Notes: a model not told the origin generated them from the letters alone. A stretch of DNA of 38,365 nt from CAZIBG01 sp964536985 (GCA_964536985.1 CAZIBG010000007.1:1-38365), one strand, 5' to 3'; shown: positions 8,737-17,687, counted from the stretch's first letter. Numbers and translations are program-made.

Positions 8737-9576
8737 TTATCTTCCGTATTTTGCTTTTTTGTATGCTTGAAATCCTGGATCGTCTGCTGGGTTTTTATAA
8801 ATTGTTTTTTCTCCGTCCTTACTTGGCTGACCTCCCATGCTCATGAGCTTTTCAAGCATAGCGGCTACCGCGTCTTCGGGCTCTTTGGGAACATAGCCAT
8901 TGTTTAGCGCAGCTGAGTAAGCCACTTCATTCGCGGGGTCTACCGTGATCCACTGTTGACCAGGGGCTGCCGCTTCATTAAATAACCTAACTCTGTTTCT
9001 TGGTTGACGTTCTGCTCCATCGGACTCTTTAGCCGCTCTGACGGGAATTAGCGAAGTCCCTTCAGCTCTATCTAGCCCTCCGTTCCCTGACTGAATCCAT
9101 TGTATCTTAGGCGAGAACTTATAATCAGCCCCATACATTTGGACTAACTCTGGGTTTTGTTGATATAGCGCAGTAGCTTCTTCTGGGCGATACTCTCCTA
9201 AGTCTTGAAGCATCTTCATTTTACTTTCTAGTGTTTTGCTTTTTCGTTCGTATTCTAGTTTGTTTCTTTCCTGTTCTGCTATTTGTCTTTGTCTGTCGAT
9301 GCTAATGACGCTGTCTATTTGACCTGTCTTCGCTAGCGCATCTCTAATTTCTGGAAGTTTGTTGTCGTAAGTTGCCCCTGGTTGAGAGAGTATTTCCTGT
9401 AAAGCTTGTTGCGACATTAGTTCCTGAGCCTTTTGAGCTGCTGTCGCTTCTGTTTGCTTAGCTAGCCCTGCTTGGTATCTAACTTTTTGTTGCTCCATTT
9501 CGTAATCGTCTACGGACTTTGGCTGATCGGCCATAATCTTGTCGTATAGTTGCATTACTGTTCTTAGGTCTGCCAT
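8737..9576 (-). CDS. Probable ejection/internal virion protein, 279 residues
   Basis: Not recognised by family. It is almost wholly helical and charged: residues 1-130 form a coiled-coil-like stretch rich in Gln, Lys and Glu (AQKAQELMSQQALQEILSQ, RQRQIAEQERNKLEYERK), followed by a more globular middle (WIQSGNGGLDRAEG, PGQQWITVDPANEVAYSAALNNGY) and a basic end. It lies between other helical proteins and the giant ejection protein, directly touching the latter (stop 8737, next start 8736). Position and composition suggest a DNA-ejection or portal-associated internal protein. Confidence 0.6.
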   Translation of the reverse strand: MADLRTVMQLYDKIMADQPKSVDDYEMEQQKVRYQAGLAKQTEATAAQKAQELMSQQALQEILSQPGATYDNKLPEIRDALAKTGQIDSVISIDRQRQIAEQERNKLEYERKSKTLESKMKMLQDLGEYRPEEATALYQQNPELVQMYGADYKFSPKIQWIQSGNGGLDRAEGTSLIPVRAAKESDGAERQPRNRVRLFNEAAAPGQQWITVDPANEVAYSAALNNGYVPKEPEDAVAAMLEKLMSMGGQPSKDGEKTIYKNPADDPGFQAYKKAKYGR

Positions 9577-9577
9577 C

Positions 9578-10447
9578 TTAAAACACCTTCGAAATTATAG
9601 AATTAACTAAATTCGTTAGTAGATTGTTGCTACTCGCTGAAGTAAGAGCCTTGACGGCAGATAGATTACCTTGACTTGGTGTCGCTGGGGTTGAGTTTCC
9701 ACCTCCACCGCCTCCTCCGCCAGATAGCCTAGCGTAGTTTCCAGCTTGCTGGTCTGCTAGCCATTTAGTCGAATCGGTAACGCTACTCGCTAGACTTCCT
9801 GCCGCTCCAACTCCAGTTGCGTAGGGGTTATCTTGCTGCATGATTTCTAATAATCTAAATAAATTATTATAGGCCGAGTCTTCTCGGTTGCTAAGTCTAC
9901 TAGACTCAAACTGTTGAATTTGGTTTAGTCTATCTGCGTCCTGTTGGGCGTATCCTCTTTGAGTGTCCGCTTCTTTTGCTCCAAGCTCTAGCAGGAATTT
10001 CCTGTTATTCTCTCTTTCTGTAGATGAGTCTGTGAGTCCCCTTGCTGAGTTTGCCTCTGCTAGCTTTCTCAATCCTTCGTCTGATTGAAATTTATACAAA
10101 GGAGATCCTTCGTAGTTTGTTGGCTCGAAAGACCTATTCGCTGGAAATAAAGAACTAAAGAGTCCAGGGTTAGAAGTTGCCGGTTGTGCTGGGACTTGAG
10201 CTACTGGCGCTGGTGTCGCCGCTGGAGCTGCTGGTGTTTGAGTTACGCTTCCTGGGGCTTTGTAATTTGGATTGCTTTTCATGAAGCTATCTAGTTGTCC
10301 TTGTCTTATCGTTTTGTGGTAAGCGCTAGGTGCTTGAGTTACTCTCCCAGATAGTCTTGAGTATTCAGAGTCTAGATTATTCGATATAGGAGCTTTGCCG
10401 TATATTTGGTTCGACGGAGAAATTCCCCCTATTTTTGTGGTCTTCAT
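9578..10447 (-). CDS. Probable internal virion protein with Gly and Pro/Ala linkers
   Basis: A 289-residue protein without a recognisable family. It has low-complexity linkers: a Pro/Ala/Val segment at about residues 69-95 (APAATPAPVAQVPAQPAT) and a run of eight glycines in SGGGGGGGGN near residue 245. Between them is a helical Gln/Arg-rich section (QQDADRLNQIQQFESSRLS). It overlaps the upstream gene by 4 bases and ends 1 base before the next start, so it belongs to the ejection-protein series. Flexible linkers are common in proteins that must unfold to pass the portal. Confidence 0.6.
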   Translation of the reverse strand: MKTTKIGGISPSNQIYGKAPISNNLDSEYSRLSGRVTQAPSAYHKTIRQGQLDSFMKSNPNYKAPGSVTQTPAAPAATPAPVAQVPAQPATSNPGLFSSLFPANRSFEPTNYEGSPLYKFQSDEGLRKLAEANSARGLTDSSTERENNRKFLLELGAKEADTQRGYAQQDADRLNQIQQFESSRLSNREDSAYNNLFRLLEIMQQDNPYATGVGAAGSLASSVTDSTKWLADQQAGNYARLSGGGGGGGGNSTPATPSQGNLSAVKALTSASSNNLLTNLVNSIISKVF

Positions 10448-11748
10448 ATCGCCCTGCTTTGGATAAATTGACTTGTGAGTTTAGTCTTTGGTTTAGTTTG
10501 TTGAGTTTTAGTTCCTGCAGGATACGCGCTGGCTGCTGGAGTCGGCGCTGGGGTTGCTACTGCTGGAGTAGCTGCTTTAGGCTTGGCTCCTCCCTTGTAT
10601 GCCCCAACTTGGTAAAGTTCATCTAGTCCGTTTTTGTAGGCGTCTGCTGTTGCTTTGTCTAGCTTCCCGTCTACATACATTTGATGGACTGTTCCGTAAG
10701 CTGAGTCGTGATTTAGTCCAGCCTTAGAATATGCCTCTTTAGAATCTCCCCCTTTAAAAGAATTATAAAGAAGTCCAGTTGTGTCTCTGTTCTGTTTCTT
10801 TCCTCCGCCCGAAAAAATAGCTCCGAGCGCGTTAAGGTCTGCTACTTTCTGGCCTGAGCCAGCTTCGTTAAAGTCTACGTCGTAAGGATGCAGTCCGTTC
10901 TCCATTTTAAATCCGCCGTCTTTCCCAAAGTCGAATCCATTAAGAATGTAATCATTCTTTTCTAGGCCATAAGCTGATTGAATGTTTTTTCTAATGCTAT
11001 CTCTTGCGTGCTGATCTTTATCTTTGCCTGAGCCAGTAAAAGCCGAGATAGCTCCGATTACTGGATTTGCTATTCCTGTGACGGGGAGCATAGAATAATT
11101 GAGAGCTGTTTTTACGCCTTCTGGAATATTAGTTAGTTTCTTATCAATTAAACTGCCAACACCAGTATTCTCCATTCCTACCTTAAAGCCAGTTATTGGA
11201 TTTTTAGCAGAAAATTTTGCATCTTTATTAGTCTTTAAAGCTCTGTCTCCTGTGTAGATTGCTGCTAATGCCGCTGCTGCATAAGGGCCAAGGGTAGATA
11301 GTGAAGATAGCCCAGTTGGCTGAGTTACTCCAAGTATGGGCTCTCCCGTTGCGGTCTGCCCTATTATATTAGCGCTAGCATCAGACGCTAGCATTTCTGC
11401 CGTAGATGTTGGGACAGCCGAACTTGCTACGCTCTGTTGAGCTACTGCTCCAGACCCAGAACTGCCTCCTAACCAAGACATAGCTTGATCTAGTAGACTT
11501 GCTTCTCCGGCTACGTTTCCTGTCGAACTAGCGATATTTGGCGCTTTTGTTGCTGCCGTAGCCTTTTCGCCTCCGCTAATGCCGTTATATAATTGTTCTA
11601 ACCATCCTGGCTCGGACGTAGCTTTACTTTTTAGCAATGCTTGTAGTTGTTCAAGTCCTGGAGAAGATTGTTGAGGTATGCCAATTTGAGGCTGTTGCTG
11701 GGCTTGTTGTAACTGTTGGATGAATTGTTTTTCTTGCTCTGGTGTCAT
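10444..11748 (-). CDS. Probable internal virion/ejection protein, 434 residues
   Basis: Not assigned to a family. The first 40 residues are Gln-rich (EKQFIQQLQQAQQQPQIG), followed by a Ser/Ala-rich stretch with Gly-Ser linkers (WLGGSSGSGAVAQQ). A helical, partly hydrophobic centre (LSTLGPYAAAALAAIYTG, GIANPVIGAISAFTGSG) might interact with a membrane. A more globular part follows (YGLEKNDYILNGFDFGKDGG; GLNHDSAYGTVHQMYVDGK), then a Pro/Ala/Lys-rich tail. The start shares one base with the stop of the upstream gene. The order adaptor, fibre, hub, small helical proteins, large helical proteins matches podoviral ejection-protein clusters. Confidence 0.6.
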   Translation of the reverse strand: MTPEQEKQFIQQLQQAQQQPQIGIPQQSSPGLEQLQALLKSKATSEPGWLEQLYNGISGGEKATAATKAPNIASSTGNVAGEASLLDQAMSWLGGSSGSGAVAQQSVASSAVPTSTAEMLASDASANIIGQTATGEPILGVTQPTGLSSLSTLGPYAAAALAAIYTGDRALKTNKDAKFSAKNPITGFKVGMENTGVGSLIDKKLTNIPEGVKTALNYSMLPVTGIANPVIGAISAFTGSGKDKDQHARDSIRKNIQSAYGLEKNDYILNGFDFGKDGGFKMENGLHPYDVDFNEAGSGQKVADLNALGAIFSGGGKKQNRDTTGLLYNSFKGGDSKEAYSKAGLNHDSAYGTVHQMYVDGKLDKATADAYKNGLDELYQVGAYKGGAKPKAATPAVATPAPTPAASAYPAGTKTQQTKPKTKLTSQFIQSRAI

Positions 11749-12215
11749 TATACTTTTCCCTTTAGATAGTCGGGGACTGGCAAGTCTACATTAAAGCTAG
11801 CTTTAGATTGGTTGAGTTTTTGTAAATATTCTGGACTTTGCATGTAGGCGCTCAGTAGGTCTGTTATTTTTAGCGACTCGCCGTATTGTTTCTCTTTTTG
11901 TGGGATAAATTTTACTCCAGAATTATAATATGGCTCTAAATATGATCTGGATTTATCGAAACCTGCTTGAGCATCCGATACTGCTTTTCTTAGGGCTTTT
12001 AGTCTGTTCGATTCTGTCTGTCTTTGAATAGCCGCCGCTGCTCCAGAAGATGACGCCGAAGACGCCATGGCTGCGTTTTTTCTAGCTGCGTCTTCGTTCT
12101 CTATTGTGTTCTGAACATCGTTTAATTGCTTGATGTTCTTCTTGCCTTGGTTGTAAGCAAAGAGCAAGCTTCCTACTTCGGCTACTGGCTTTAATATATC
12201 GAAAATTCCTGACAT
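11748..12215 (-). CDS. Small ejection-like virion protein, 155 residues
   Basis: It begins with a hydrophobic-amphipathic segment (MSGIFDILKPVAEVGSLLFAY) and continues as an Ala/Ser-rich helix (AAMASSASSSGAAAAIQRQ), then a basic helix (SNRLKALRKAVSDAQAGFDK) and a C-terminal part reading SPEYLQKLNQS. This pattern, an N-terminal amphipathic helix plus Ala-rich coil, is common in small podoviral internal proteins. It shares one base with the genes on both sides (TAATG-type joints). Specific function unknown. Confidence 0.58.
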   Translation of the reverse strand: MSGIFDILKPVAEVGSLLFAYNQGKKNIKQLNDVQNTIENEDAARKNAAMASSASSSGAAAAIQRQTESNRLKALRKAVSDAQAGFDKSRSYLEPYYNSGVKFIPQKEKQYGESLKITDLLSAYMQSPEYLQKLNQSKASFNVDLPVPDYLKGKV

Positions 12216-12466
12216 TAACTTAACACGACGCTTTTAGTCGTGCCTCCTTTTGTTCTATATTTTAGCGTATAAGTTCCGCCAGATTCTAAGACCCAAGCTC
12301 TTTCGGGCTCAGGGCTAGCAGGATCCGCGGTTAACTCTGGTATCCTAGTTCCATTTATAGCAGAAAAAATAAAATTAATAACCCTAGTAATTTCACCTTC
12401 CCATCTTTTTTTGAAGGTGCCATCTCCAAAGAGAGGCTTACTTAAAGTTTCAAATGTTCTACTCAT
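12215..12466 (-). CDS. Small hypothetical virion-region protein, 83 residues
   Basis: A short protein with a basic, aromatic N-terminal half (LSKPLFGDGTFKKRWEGEITR) and a beta-like C-terminal half (AWVLESGGTYTLKYRTKGGTTK). No motif is recognised. It starts one base after the stop of the 58-residue gene and shares one base with the next gene, so it is embedded in the tail/ejection operon. Confidence 0.55.
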   Translation of the reverse strand: MSRTFETLSKPLFGDGTFKKRWEGEITRVINFIFSAINGTRIPELTADPASPEPERAWVLESGGTYTLKYRTKGGTTKSVVLS

Positions 12467-12467
12467 A

Positions 12468-12644
12468 TTAATGCACCGTCTTACTGTTATTTTCTAAGTA
12501 TATAGACCTCGGTTTTTTCTTATCTTCTCTTATTCTGGCCTTTGGGACATAGCTAACTCTAAGGTCTTCGTCTCTGCCGTATCTGTCTTCGATCTCTCTT
12601 AGAATGTCCGTTCTGTTTCTTTTTGTTTTCTTGTCTTTAGACAT
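12468..12644 (-). CDS. Very small basic protein, 58 residues
   Basis: The ATG at 12644 lies one base after the stop of the gp10-like gene, and its TAA ends one base before the next ATG, so it fills the space between two genes exactly. The product (MSKDKKTKRNRTDILREIED at the start) is strongly charged, with Lys/Arg at the N-terminus, a helical Glu/Arg centre, and a basic region (EDKKKPRSIYL) near the end. The exact fit in the operon is the main support. Function unknown; the charge would suit nucleic-acid or protein contact. Confidence 0.6.
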   Translation of the reverse strand: MSKDKKTKRNRTDILREIEDRYGRDEDLRVSYVPKARIREDKKKPRSIYLENNSKTVH

Positions 12645-12645
12645 G

Positions 12646-14067
12646 TTACCTTAATAAGTCCAAGTCCTCCTCTACTCCGCCGTAGACTAAAGGACAATTA
12701 TCTGTTACCGTAATTTCATATTGTCTAGTTGCGTAAACTCCAAGCCTATCAAGCTTCCTGACTATGTCGGTTTCGGCTTGATCTCCTAAGTCTACCCAGA
12801 CCTCCTGACTCCAATTATTACTGCCATTATTCTTCCACCTGAGCATTAGCTGAGGGGTGTCTGTCAGGTTTTCGCTGCCTCTTTTCATTCTGATTCTCAG
12901 CTGATTGCACCGTTTGTTTCTCAGCGTTCCGTAGTCTATGTGTCCAGTGACTCTCTGGGTTCTTACTGTCTCTCCTACGTCTCTGTAGGTCGAGCTAGAT
13001 AGTTCGGTAATTAAAGAATCATGCCTAGTTCCTACTAAATGTTTTCCCCATAACGGACTATAAGCATAGGAATAGCCCAGCCAAGCCTCGTTAGTTTGAT
13101 TTGTGGAATTATATCTGTTCCATTCTGCCCACTCTTTCTTATCTATGTCGTAGACTAGAGTCTTGCCCGCCGATAAGAATGTAAAGATAAGAAACGGTCT
13201 TCCTTTTATCTCTACTCTGTATCCTCTGCAGTCTGAGACTGAAGAATAACTTTCAATTTCTTTGTCGTATGGGGTCGATATTCTAGCTACCCCGCCTTGT
13301 TCTATAGATACGAACCTTCTGTTATTACTTAGCCAGAAAATGTTATTATCTGAGGTTACTACGCTATATGGGGCAATGCAGCCAACGTCCATATATCCGC
13401 CTGTTACTCTAGAAAAAGGAGTGGTTCCGTCATTCTGCCATATCTCCGTGGAACATTCGCCAAATATATAAATATCTCTATTGAGAACAGTAAAGGCGGT
13501 AATATTGTCCGAATTGCCAGCAGCGGAGAAGTAGTCCCCTGCTGTCCAAACGGTCGGAGCGTTCACATTGGATCTGTATATTCTGTTTGTGCCGACGCTA
13601 TTTGCTAGTAGATATCCATCTAAGTAGGCTACGTGAGTCACTGCTATAGGAGCGTCTCCGTCTGCCATGTAGATAGTTGCTGCTGAATTATCCGTGTAGA
13701 ATATTTTTCCGCCGTTTGCTGCGTATAGATTAGTCCCATCCGTTGCGAAGGTAACTGGAGTATTAATTTCGGGGATGCCGGTTCCGGTCATGTCGGTTTT
13801 ACTTGCCGTGGTGCTGTATTCTATTTTAAAGATTTGTTGCCCCGAAACTGCATAAGCAACTCCGTTCTTTTGCCACCAGTATAGCCCAGAAACTATTCTG
13901 TTAACTCCAAGCTGCAGGTCTAGAAAACTTGCTAGACAAGGTCTTTTGACGGTGTAACCAAGTTCGTCGGCGTAACAATTAGTTAGCAAATAGCTTTTAT
14001 CGGTAAGTTCTACTCCGTCTACGTTTTTATAGGCACTCGTAAAAAATGGGGCTGGGACTGTTACCAT
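12646..14067 (-). CDS. P22 gp10-like tail hub / packaged-DNA stabilisation protein
   Basis: A 473-residue, beta-rich protein. The start (VPAPFFTSAYKNVDGVELT, then SYLLTNCYAD and VKRPCLASF) and the repeated blade-like elements (GLYWWQKNGVAYAVSGQQ, NLYAANGGKIFYTD, DGYLLANSVGTNRIY, RDIYIFGECSTEIWQNDG) match the family of P22 gp10, the tail-hub protein that closes the head after packaging and holds the fibre. The length equals that of P22 gp10 (about 472). It shares one base with the tail-fibre stop. In P22 the order is gp4-gp10-gp26; here the fibre gene lies between the gp4-like and gp10-like genes. Confidence 0.75.
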   Translation of the reverse strand: MVTVPAPFFTSAYKNVDGVELTDKSYLLTNCYADELGYTVKRPCLASFLDLQLGVNRIVSGLYWWQKNGVAYAVSGQQIFKIEYSTTASKTDMTGTGIPEINTPVTFATDGTNLYAANGGKIFYTDNSAATIYMADGDAPIAVTHVAYLDGYLLANSVGTNRIYRSNVNAPTVWTAGDYFSAAGNSDNITAFTVLNRDIYIFGECSTEIWQNDGTTPFSRVTGGYMDVGCIAPYSVVTSDNNIFWLSNNRRFVSIEQGGVARISTPYDKEIESYSSVSDCRGYRVEIKGRPFLIFTFLSAGKTLVYDIDKKEWAEWNRYNSTNQTNEAWLGYSYAYSPLWGKHLVGTRHDSLITELSSSTYRDVGETVRTQRVTGHIDYGTLRNKRCNQLRIRMKRGSENLTDTPQLMLRWKNNGSNNWSQEVWVDLGDQAETDIVRKLDRLGVYATRQYEITVTDNCPLVYGGVEEDLDLLR

Positions 14068-15377
14068 TACGCAATTAACTTCCCTTGAATGTTCACCGAA
14101 GCGGCCGCTCCTAGCGAAAAATTACCCAAACCCGCTTTGAACACTAAAATATCAGTGCCATCATATCTCCATCTTAAGTCGTTTATGCCAGTTCCTCCAC
14201 CATCATTCCCAGCGGCAGGAAACTCACAGTTTACATTGTGTCCTGTGGTAGTTAAGGCAAAAGGTATTTTGATGTAGTTGCTTGCTGTTCCTGCTAGGGT
14301 TAAGGTTACGCTTAGTTGAAATTCGTAAAATGCTCCACACTTCCAGTAATCAGCTTGATTAATTGTTTGTGCGCCAATCGTCATAGAGCCTGAAGCGGTA
14401 ACAATAGGACTCCAAGTAGTTATAGCGCCAAAAATAGCACCTACTTTCTTCGATGCTGTGCCGAGTGTTAGAGACGTTGAGTCGGGATATAAGTCCCCAG
14501 AGCCATTGACTACCCATCTTACGGTATTACCGCTAACTAAGATTAACGATTCTGACGCTGTCGTTCCTATCGACACAGAAGCGCCGGCCACATCCCCCCC
14601 TCTTATGATAACATTACCCGGAACTGTCGCATGTTCGTTGCCTGCTAGTATTAAATATGCGCCTCTTGTGTTCGTGCCGTGTCCAAATTGTTGGAATCCG
14701 TTATCTGCGCCATCTGATGTGTTAACTAATAAGTTGAGCGAACTAGATGTTTTTATCGTAGACGGTGAAAGGATAGTCTCTCCAGAGCCATTTATTTTAA
14801 TTATAAAATCCGTTCCGTTAGTTGGTAGCATCCTACCTCCAGAACTAGAATCGTATATTAGGTCTAGTATTTGACCTGTGTAAAAATCTCCAACTGCCGT
14901 AGCTCCTGCGTTTGCTCCTTTATAGATTGGCACTGCTCCTAGTCCAGCTACGTTTAAGGTGTTCCCTGCTGCTGAATTTTGGTGAGTTCTGAAGCAATAT
15001 CTTTGACCATCCGCATAAGCACTCGGCGCCGGAGATGGCGTAATCGCAAAAACTCCAGAAGCTCCAGTAGATGTTCCTCCCCACTTAAAGCTATCGTCGG
15101 GAGTTTCGTATACAAGGTTGTCTCTGGTATAGACAAGAACGTCTGCGGACGTTTTAATTAAAAATTTATAAGTGCCATTACCGTATACCTGAGCTTGTCC
15201 GTTAGAGTCTAGCACTATTGGATTTGCCGCTGGAGTAGTTAGGGCTACGTCTGTGTATAGAGCGCTGAGAGTCGAAGTTCCGGCGATATAGGTATAGACC
15301 TTGCCCCCGCTTAGAGCTTGTCCGTTGGTATCTAATATTCCGTTCCATAAGCTCTCTACTTGGACACCTCTTGCCAT
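14067..15377 (-). CDS. Tail fibre with tailspike-type head-binding N-terminus
   Basis: A 436-residue protein whose first 100 residues carry the pattern common to head-binding domains of podoviral tailspikes and fibres (NGILDTNGQALSGGKVYTY, LYTDVALTTPAANPIVLDSNG, AQVYGNGTYKF). The remainder is Gly/Ser/Thr-rich beta sequence (ADGQRYCFRTHQNSAAGNT, LILAGNEHATVPGNVIIRG, YIKIPFALTT) with no depolymerase motif that I can see, so it probably binds a receptor rather than degrading one. A C-terminal jelly-roll-like tip is plausible. It starts 3 bases after the gp4-like stop and shares one base with the gp10-like start. Confidence 0.72.
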   Translation of the reverse strand: MARGVQVESLWNGILDTNGQALSGGKVYTYIAGTSTLSALYTDVALTTPAANPIVLDSNGQAQVYGNGTYKFLIKTSADVLVYTRDNLVYETPDDSFKWGGTSTGASGVFAITPSPAPSAYADGQRYCFRTHQNSAAGNTLNVAGLGAVPIYKGANAGATAVGDFYTGQILDLIYDSSSGGRMLPTNGTDFIIKINGSGETILSPSTIKTSSSLNLLVNTSDGADNGFQQFGHGTNTRGAYLILAGNEHATVPGNVIIRGGDVAGASVSIGTTASESLILVSGNTVRWVVNGSGDLYPDSTSLTLGTASKKVGAIFGAITTWSPIVTASGSMTIGAQTINQADYWKCGAFYEFQLSVTLTLAGTASNYIKIPFALTTTGHNVNCEFPAAGNDGGGTGINDLRWRYDGTDILVFKAGLGNFSLGAAASVNIQGKLIA

Positions 15378-15380
15378 AAA

Positions 15381-16079
15381 TTACCTTCTTCTTCTGGTCG
15401 TAAAAGCTGGCTCGACGAACGTTTCTGATTCGGAATCTCTATCGCTTCGCTTTGCTTCTTCGTATAAAAATAAATATTTCTCCGAAAGGAACTTCCTTTC
15501 GCCTATCGGAGCCCCGTATTCGTCTGCTAAGTTCGCAGCTATGCCGTATATTAAAGCATCTTTAAATCTTTCCGGTAAATTGCCTGTTCCTGCCGAAGTA
15601 TCCCAATCTTTTGCCTTAGAAGTAACTAAACATTCTATGGTTCCAGTAGCTGCGGAGGCGTCTGGCACTGGATATACATATAAATATAAGGGAGTTTGGT
15701 GATTGACGGCTACGTCGGTAGGTGCTCCAATAGCTGCTTTCTTGGATATTTCTTGGTATTCTGTCCATTGTAGGACATTTAGAGGGCGTTCGACCCCACT
15801 TAGCTTGTAGTTTACTTGATCTATTTGAATTACTAAAGGATCTGTTCCTAGCGAATAGCTAGTTGTTCCATCTACTAAGGTTATTTGCTTGTTGGTTACG
15901 TTCCATAGGTGAATGTGGCCGGTTTGCCAGGTATTTACTAGTTGGTTGAGTATTTTTATACCCTGGTCTAGCTGTCCTGCGGTCAAGACTTGTCCGTCCG
16001 GAAGGTCTCCTACTATCCTAAACGCTCTTTGGATTATCTCGTTTCGAGTGCTGGCGAAGTTATAGTCAGCGACTGCCAT
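15381..16079 (-). CDS. P22 gp4-like head-tail adaptor
   Basis: A 232-residue protein. The N-terminal part (NEIIQRAFRIVGDLPDGQVL, then QLDQGIKILNQLVNTWQ and HLWNV) is the hallmark of the P22 gp4 family (packaged-DNA stabilisation protein, tail adaptor below the portal). The C-terminal half has YQEISKKAAIGAPTDVAVNH and a helical end with KDALIYGIAANLADEYGAP, also typical. P22 gp4 is about 166 residues, and longer members are common in other phages. An intrinsic terminator lies just upstream (16098-16130), so this gene starts the lower-expressed tail part of the late operon or is reached by read-through. Confidence 0.75.
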   Translation of the reverse strand: MAVADYNFASTRNEIIQRAFRIVGDLPDGQVLTAGQLDQGIKILNQLVNTWQTGHIHLWNVTNKQITLVDGTTSYSLGTDPLVIQIDQVNYKLSGVERPLNVLQWTEYQEISKKAAIGAPTDVAVNHQTPLYLYVYPVPDASAATGTIECLVTSKAKDWDTSAGTGNLPERFKDALIYGIAANLADEYGAPIGERKFLSEKYLFLYEEAKRSDRDSESETFVEPAFTTRRRR

Positions 16080-16097
16080 GGGCTTTCTCTAGTAAAG

Positions 16098-16130
16098 TAA
16101 AAATAAGGCAAGAGGAAACCCCCTTGCCTT
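16098..16130 (-). terminator. Intrinsic terminator below the capsid genes
   Basis: On the minus strand AAGGCAAG and CTTGCCTT form an 8-base-pair stem, extended inward by a partly paired GC-rich segment, followed by TATTTTTA. It sits between the decoration-like gene and the gp4-like gene. It would let capsid genes be expressed more than the genes below, with partial read-through. Confidence 0.75.
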
Positions 16131-16138
16131 AAGTCTTG

Positions 16139-16579
16139 TTAGAAGTTCATAGTGTACAAAACAGTTAAGCTCACACTCAAATTTGAGTATGCGGCTGTAT
16201 CTGGCGCAGCTTTCACTAAAATATCAATAGTGTCTTCTGCTGTGTATGTATAGCCATGACATGCATCAGTAACAATACCGCTGCCAAGTCTGACGGTTCC
16301 GCCACCCTGAGCAATAGTAGTCGCTGCTATAAACCTATCGGGATCGTCTCCGTCCCCAACGTCCAAAGTGATAGCTGGCGAAACGCCAGTATCTAGGTCG
16401 TCGGAAGATAGAATGATATCAAGGACTTTAGCCCCTGCTGGAATTTTCACCATCTTGATCAAGTCGTTGATTACTTGAGCAGCGGTAAAAGTATAGCTTG
16501 CAGTTATGGAGGTAATATCTAGCCCTGCTCTCGCCTGGACTGTAGATGCTGCCTTTGAACTTGTATATGTGGTTGCCAT
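16139..16579 (-). CDS. Probable capsid decoration/cement protein
   Basis: A 146-residue, beta-rich, Thr/Ala/Asp-rich protein (SITASYTFTAAQVINDLIKM, KIPAGAKVLDIILSSDDL, AITLDVGDGDDPDRFIAA, YSNLSVSLTVLYTM). Phage proteins of this pattern directly downstream of the major capsid gene are usually head decoration or stabilising proteins. A good Shine-Dalgarno (AGGAGAT) precedes the ATG. A terminator follows, so it shares the strongly expressed capsid part of the operon. No family name can be given with certainty. Confidence 0.6.
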   Translation of the reverse strand: MATTYTSSKAASTVQARAGLDITSITASYTFTAAQVINDLIKMVKIPAGAKVLDIILSSDDLDTGVSPAITLDVGDGDDPDRFIAATTIAQGGGTVRLGSGIVTDACHGYTYTAEDTIDILVKAAPDTAAYSNLSVSLTVLYTMNF

Positions 16580-16600
16580 TATCTTATCTCCTAATAATTA

Positions 16601-17650
16601 TTAATATCCACTAACGTTAGTTCTTGCGAGGTAGATACCTACAGAACCGTAGTCAATAGAATTAAATTTACTCTTAGCAACTCCGCAAGTCATAGCCCAT
16701 GAGTAGCCATGTTCTTCGTCGTAGTCGAACTCTTTTTGTTTGGTTTCTGGTTTTTTGCCCCATGCCCAAACCAAAGATTGAGCTCCCATTAATACAGCTT
16801 TAGTCCAAGGGACGTTGCCGCCACCTCCACCGTCTGTTGCGATAGCGCAGTTTTCATGTTCGTGAATAACTACTCCATCATACATTCCTACGGCGCCTGT
16901 GAATATTGGGTTTTCATCTGATCTCTCTCTGGCTTCTCTGTTCGCCTGTAGCCATGCTGAACTTGACTTCAAGTCATACAATGCGTCTGGGTGAACAAGT
17001 AAGACATAGTGATCTTTACCTTTGATTGTTATTGGACGAAGTGGAATATAATTTCTACCTCCGCCAGTCCTAGCGTTAGTTTTGATAAAGCTAATAAGCT
17101 CTAAAGATAACTTTGAGTTAGTAGCTCCAATCGCCGCCTTAGCTGTTGCTGCAGTAGCGGTTGCTAGCTTCGCGCCAGAACTATCATTGATATAAAATAT
17201 CTTTGTTGGATCTACGCTCGAACCAGAACCGATGCCTAATGCATCAAAAGCAAGTTGGTCTATCTTCTCAGCTCCCCAATCCTTTAAGGCTGCTTTGGAT
17301 TCTTCGTCGATAGAGAATACTGCTCTCTTTCTGTCTAATTCGCCTTTATCTCTTACTGCGTGTCTATATCTCTCAAGAGAAATATTCATGTCGTAAGTTG
17401 ATAGTGCTTCTTCGTTCCCTTCTAGTGTTTGTCCAGAGGTAACCCCAACTCCGGCTAATCTCATTCTTAGTCCGATTGTGATCTTGTCTCCGCTGGATTT
17501 CTCTAACTGAGTCTTTTCGTGAATAATGCTATTTGAGTTTGTTGAAGTAAACTTATCCCAGAAGGTAGCTTTACGGACATCTCTAAATAACTGTTCGTCG
17601 AATAGTTTCTTGGTTAGAGCGTTGCTTGTGGTAAAAGTGGTCTTTGCCAT
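16601..17650 (-). CDS. Major capsid protein, N4 gp56-like
   Basis: A 349-residue protein with features of the N4-gp56/DUF4043 major capsid family: a start reading FTTSNALTKKLFDEQLFRDV, then KATFWDKFTS, an early SGDKITIGLRMRLAGVGVTSG element, and later LLVHPDALYDLKSSSAWLQ with GMYDGVVIHEHENCAI, the usual signatures of the A-domain. It forms the icosahedral shell with an HK97-type fold. Position after the scaffold gene and before a decoration-like gene fits. A Shine-Dalgarno (GGAG) lies 9-10 bases before the start. Confidence 0.85.
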   Translation of the reverse strand: MAKTTFTTSNALTKKLFDEQLFRDVRKATFWDKFTSTNSNSIIHEKTQLEKSSGDKITIGLRMRLAGVGVTSGQTLEGNEEALSTYDMNISLERYRHAVRDKGELDRKRAVFSIDEESKAALKDWGAEKIDQLAFDALGIGSGSSVDPTKIFYINDSSGAKLATATAATAKAAIGATNSKLSLELISFIKTNARTGGGRNYIPLRPITIKGKDHYVLLVHPDALYDLKSSSAWLQANREARERSDENPIFTGAVGMYDGVVIHEHENCAIATDGGGGGNVPWTKAVLMGAQSLVWAWGKKPETKQKEFDYDEEHGYSWAMTCGVAKSKFNSIDYGSVGIYLARTNVSGY

Positions 17651-17687
17651 TTGTGTGCTCTCCTAAATTAAAAAGCGCGAAACTAAA

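Noticed and set aside
14954..15161. Frames on both strands inside the tail-fibre gene
   Set aside because: They are shadows of the 436-residue fibre frame, with no independent start signals.
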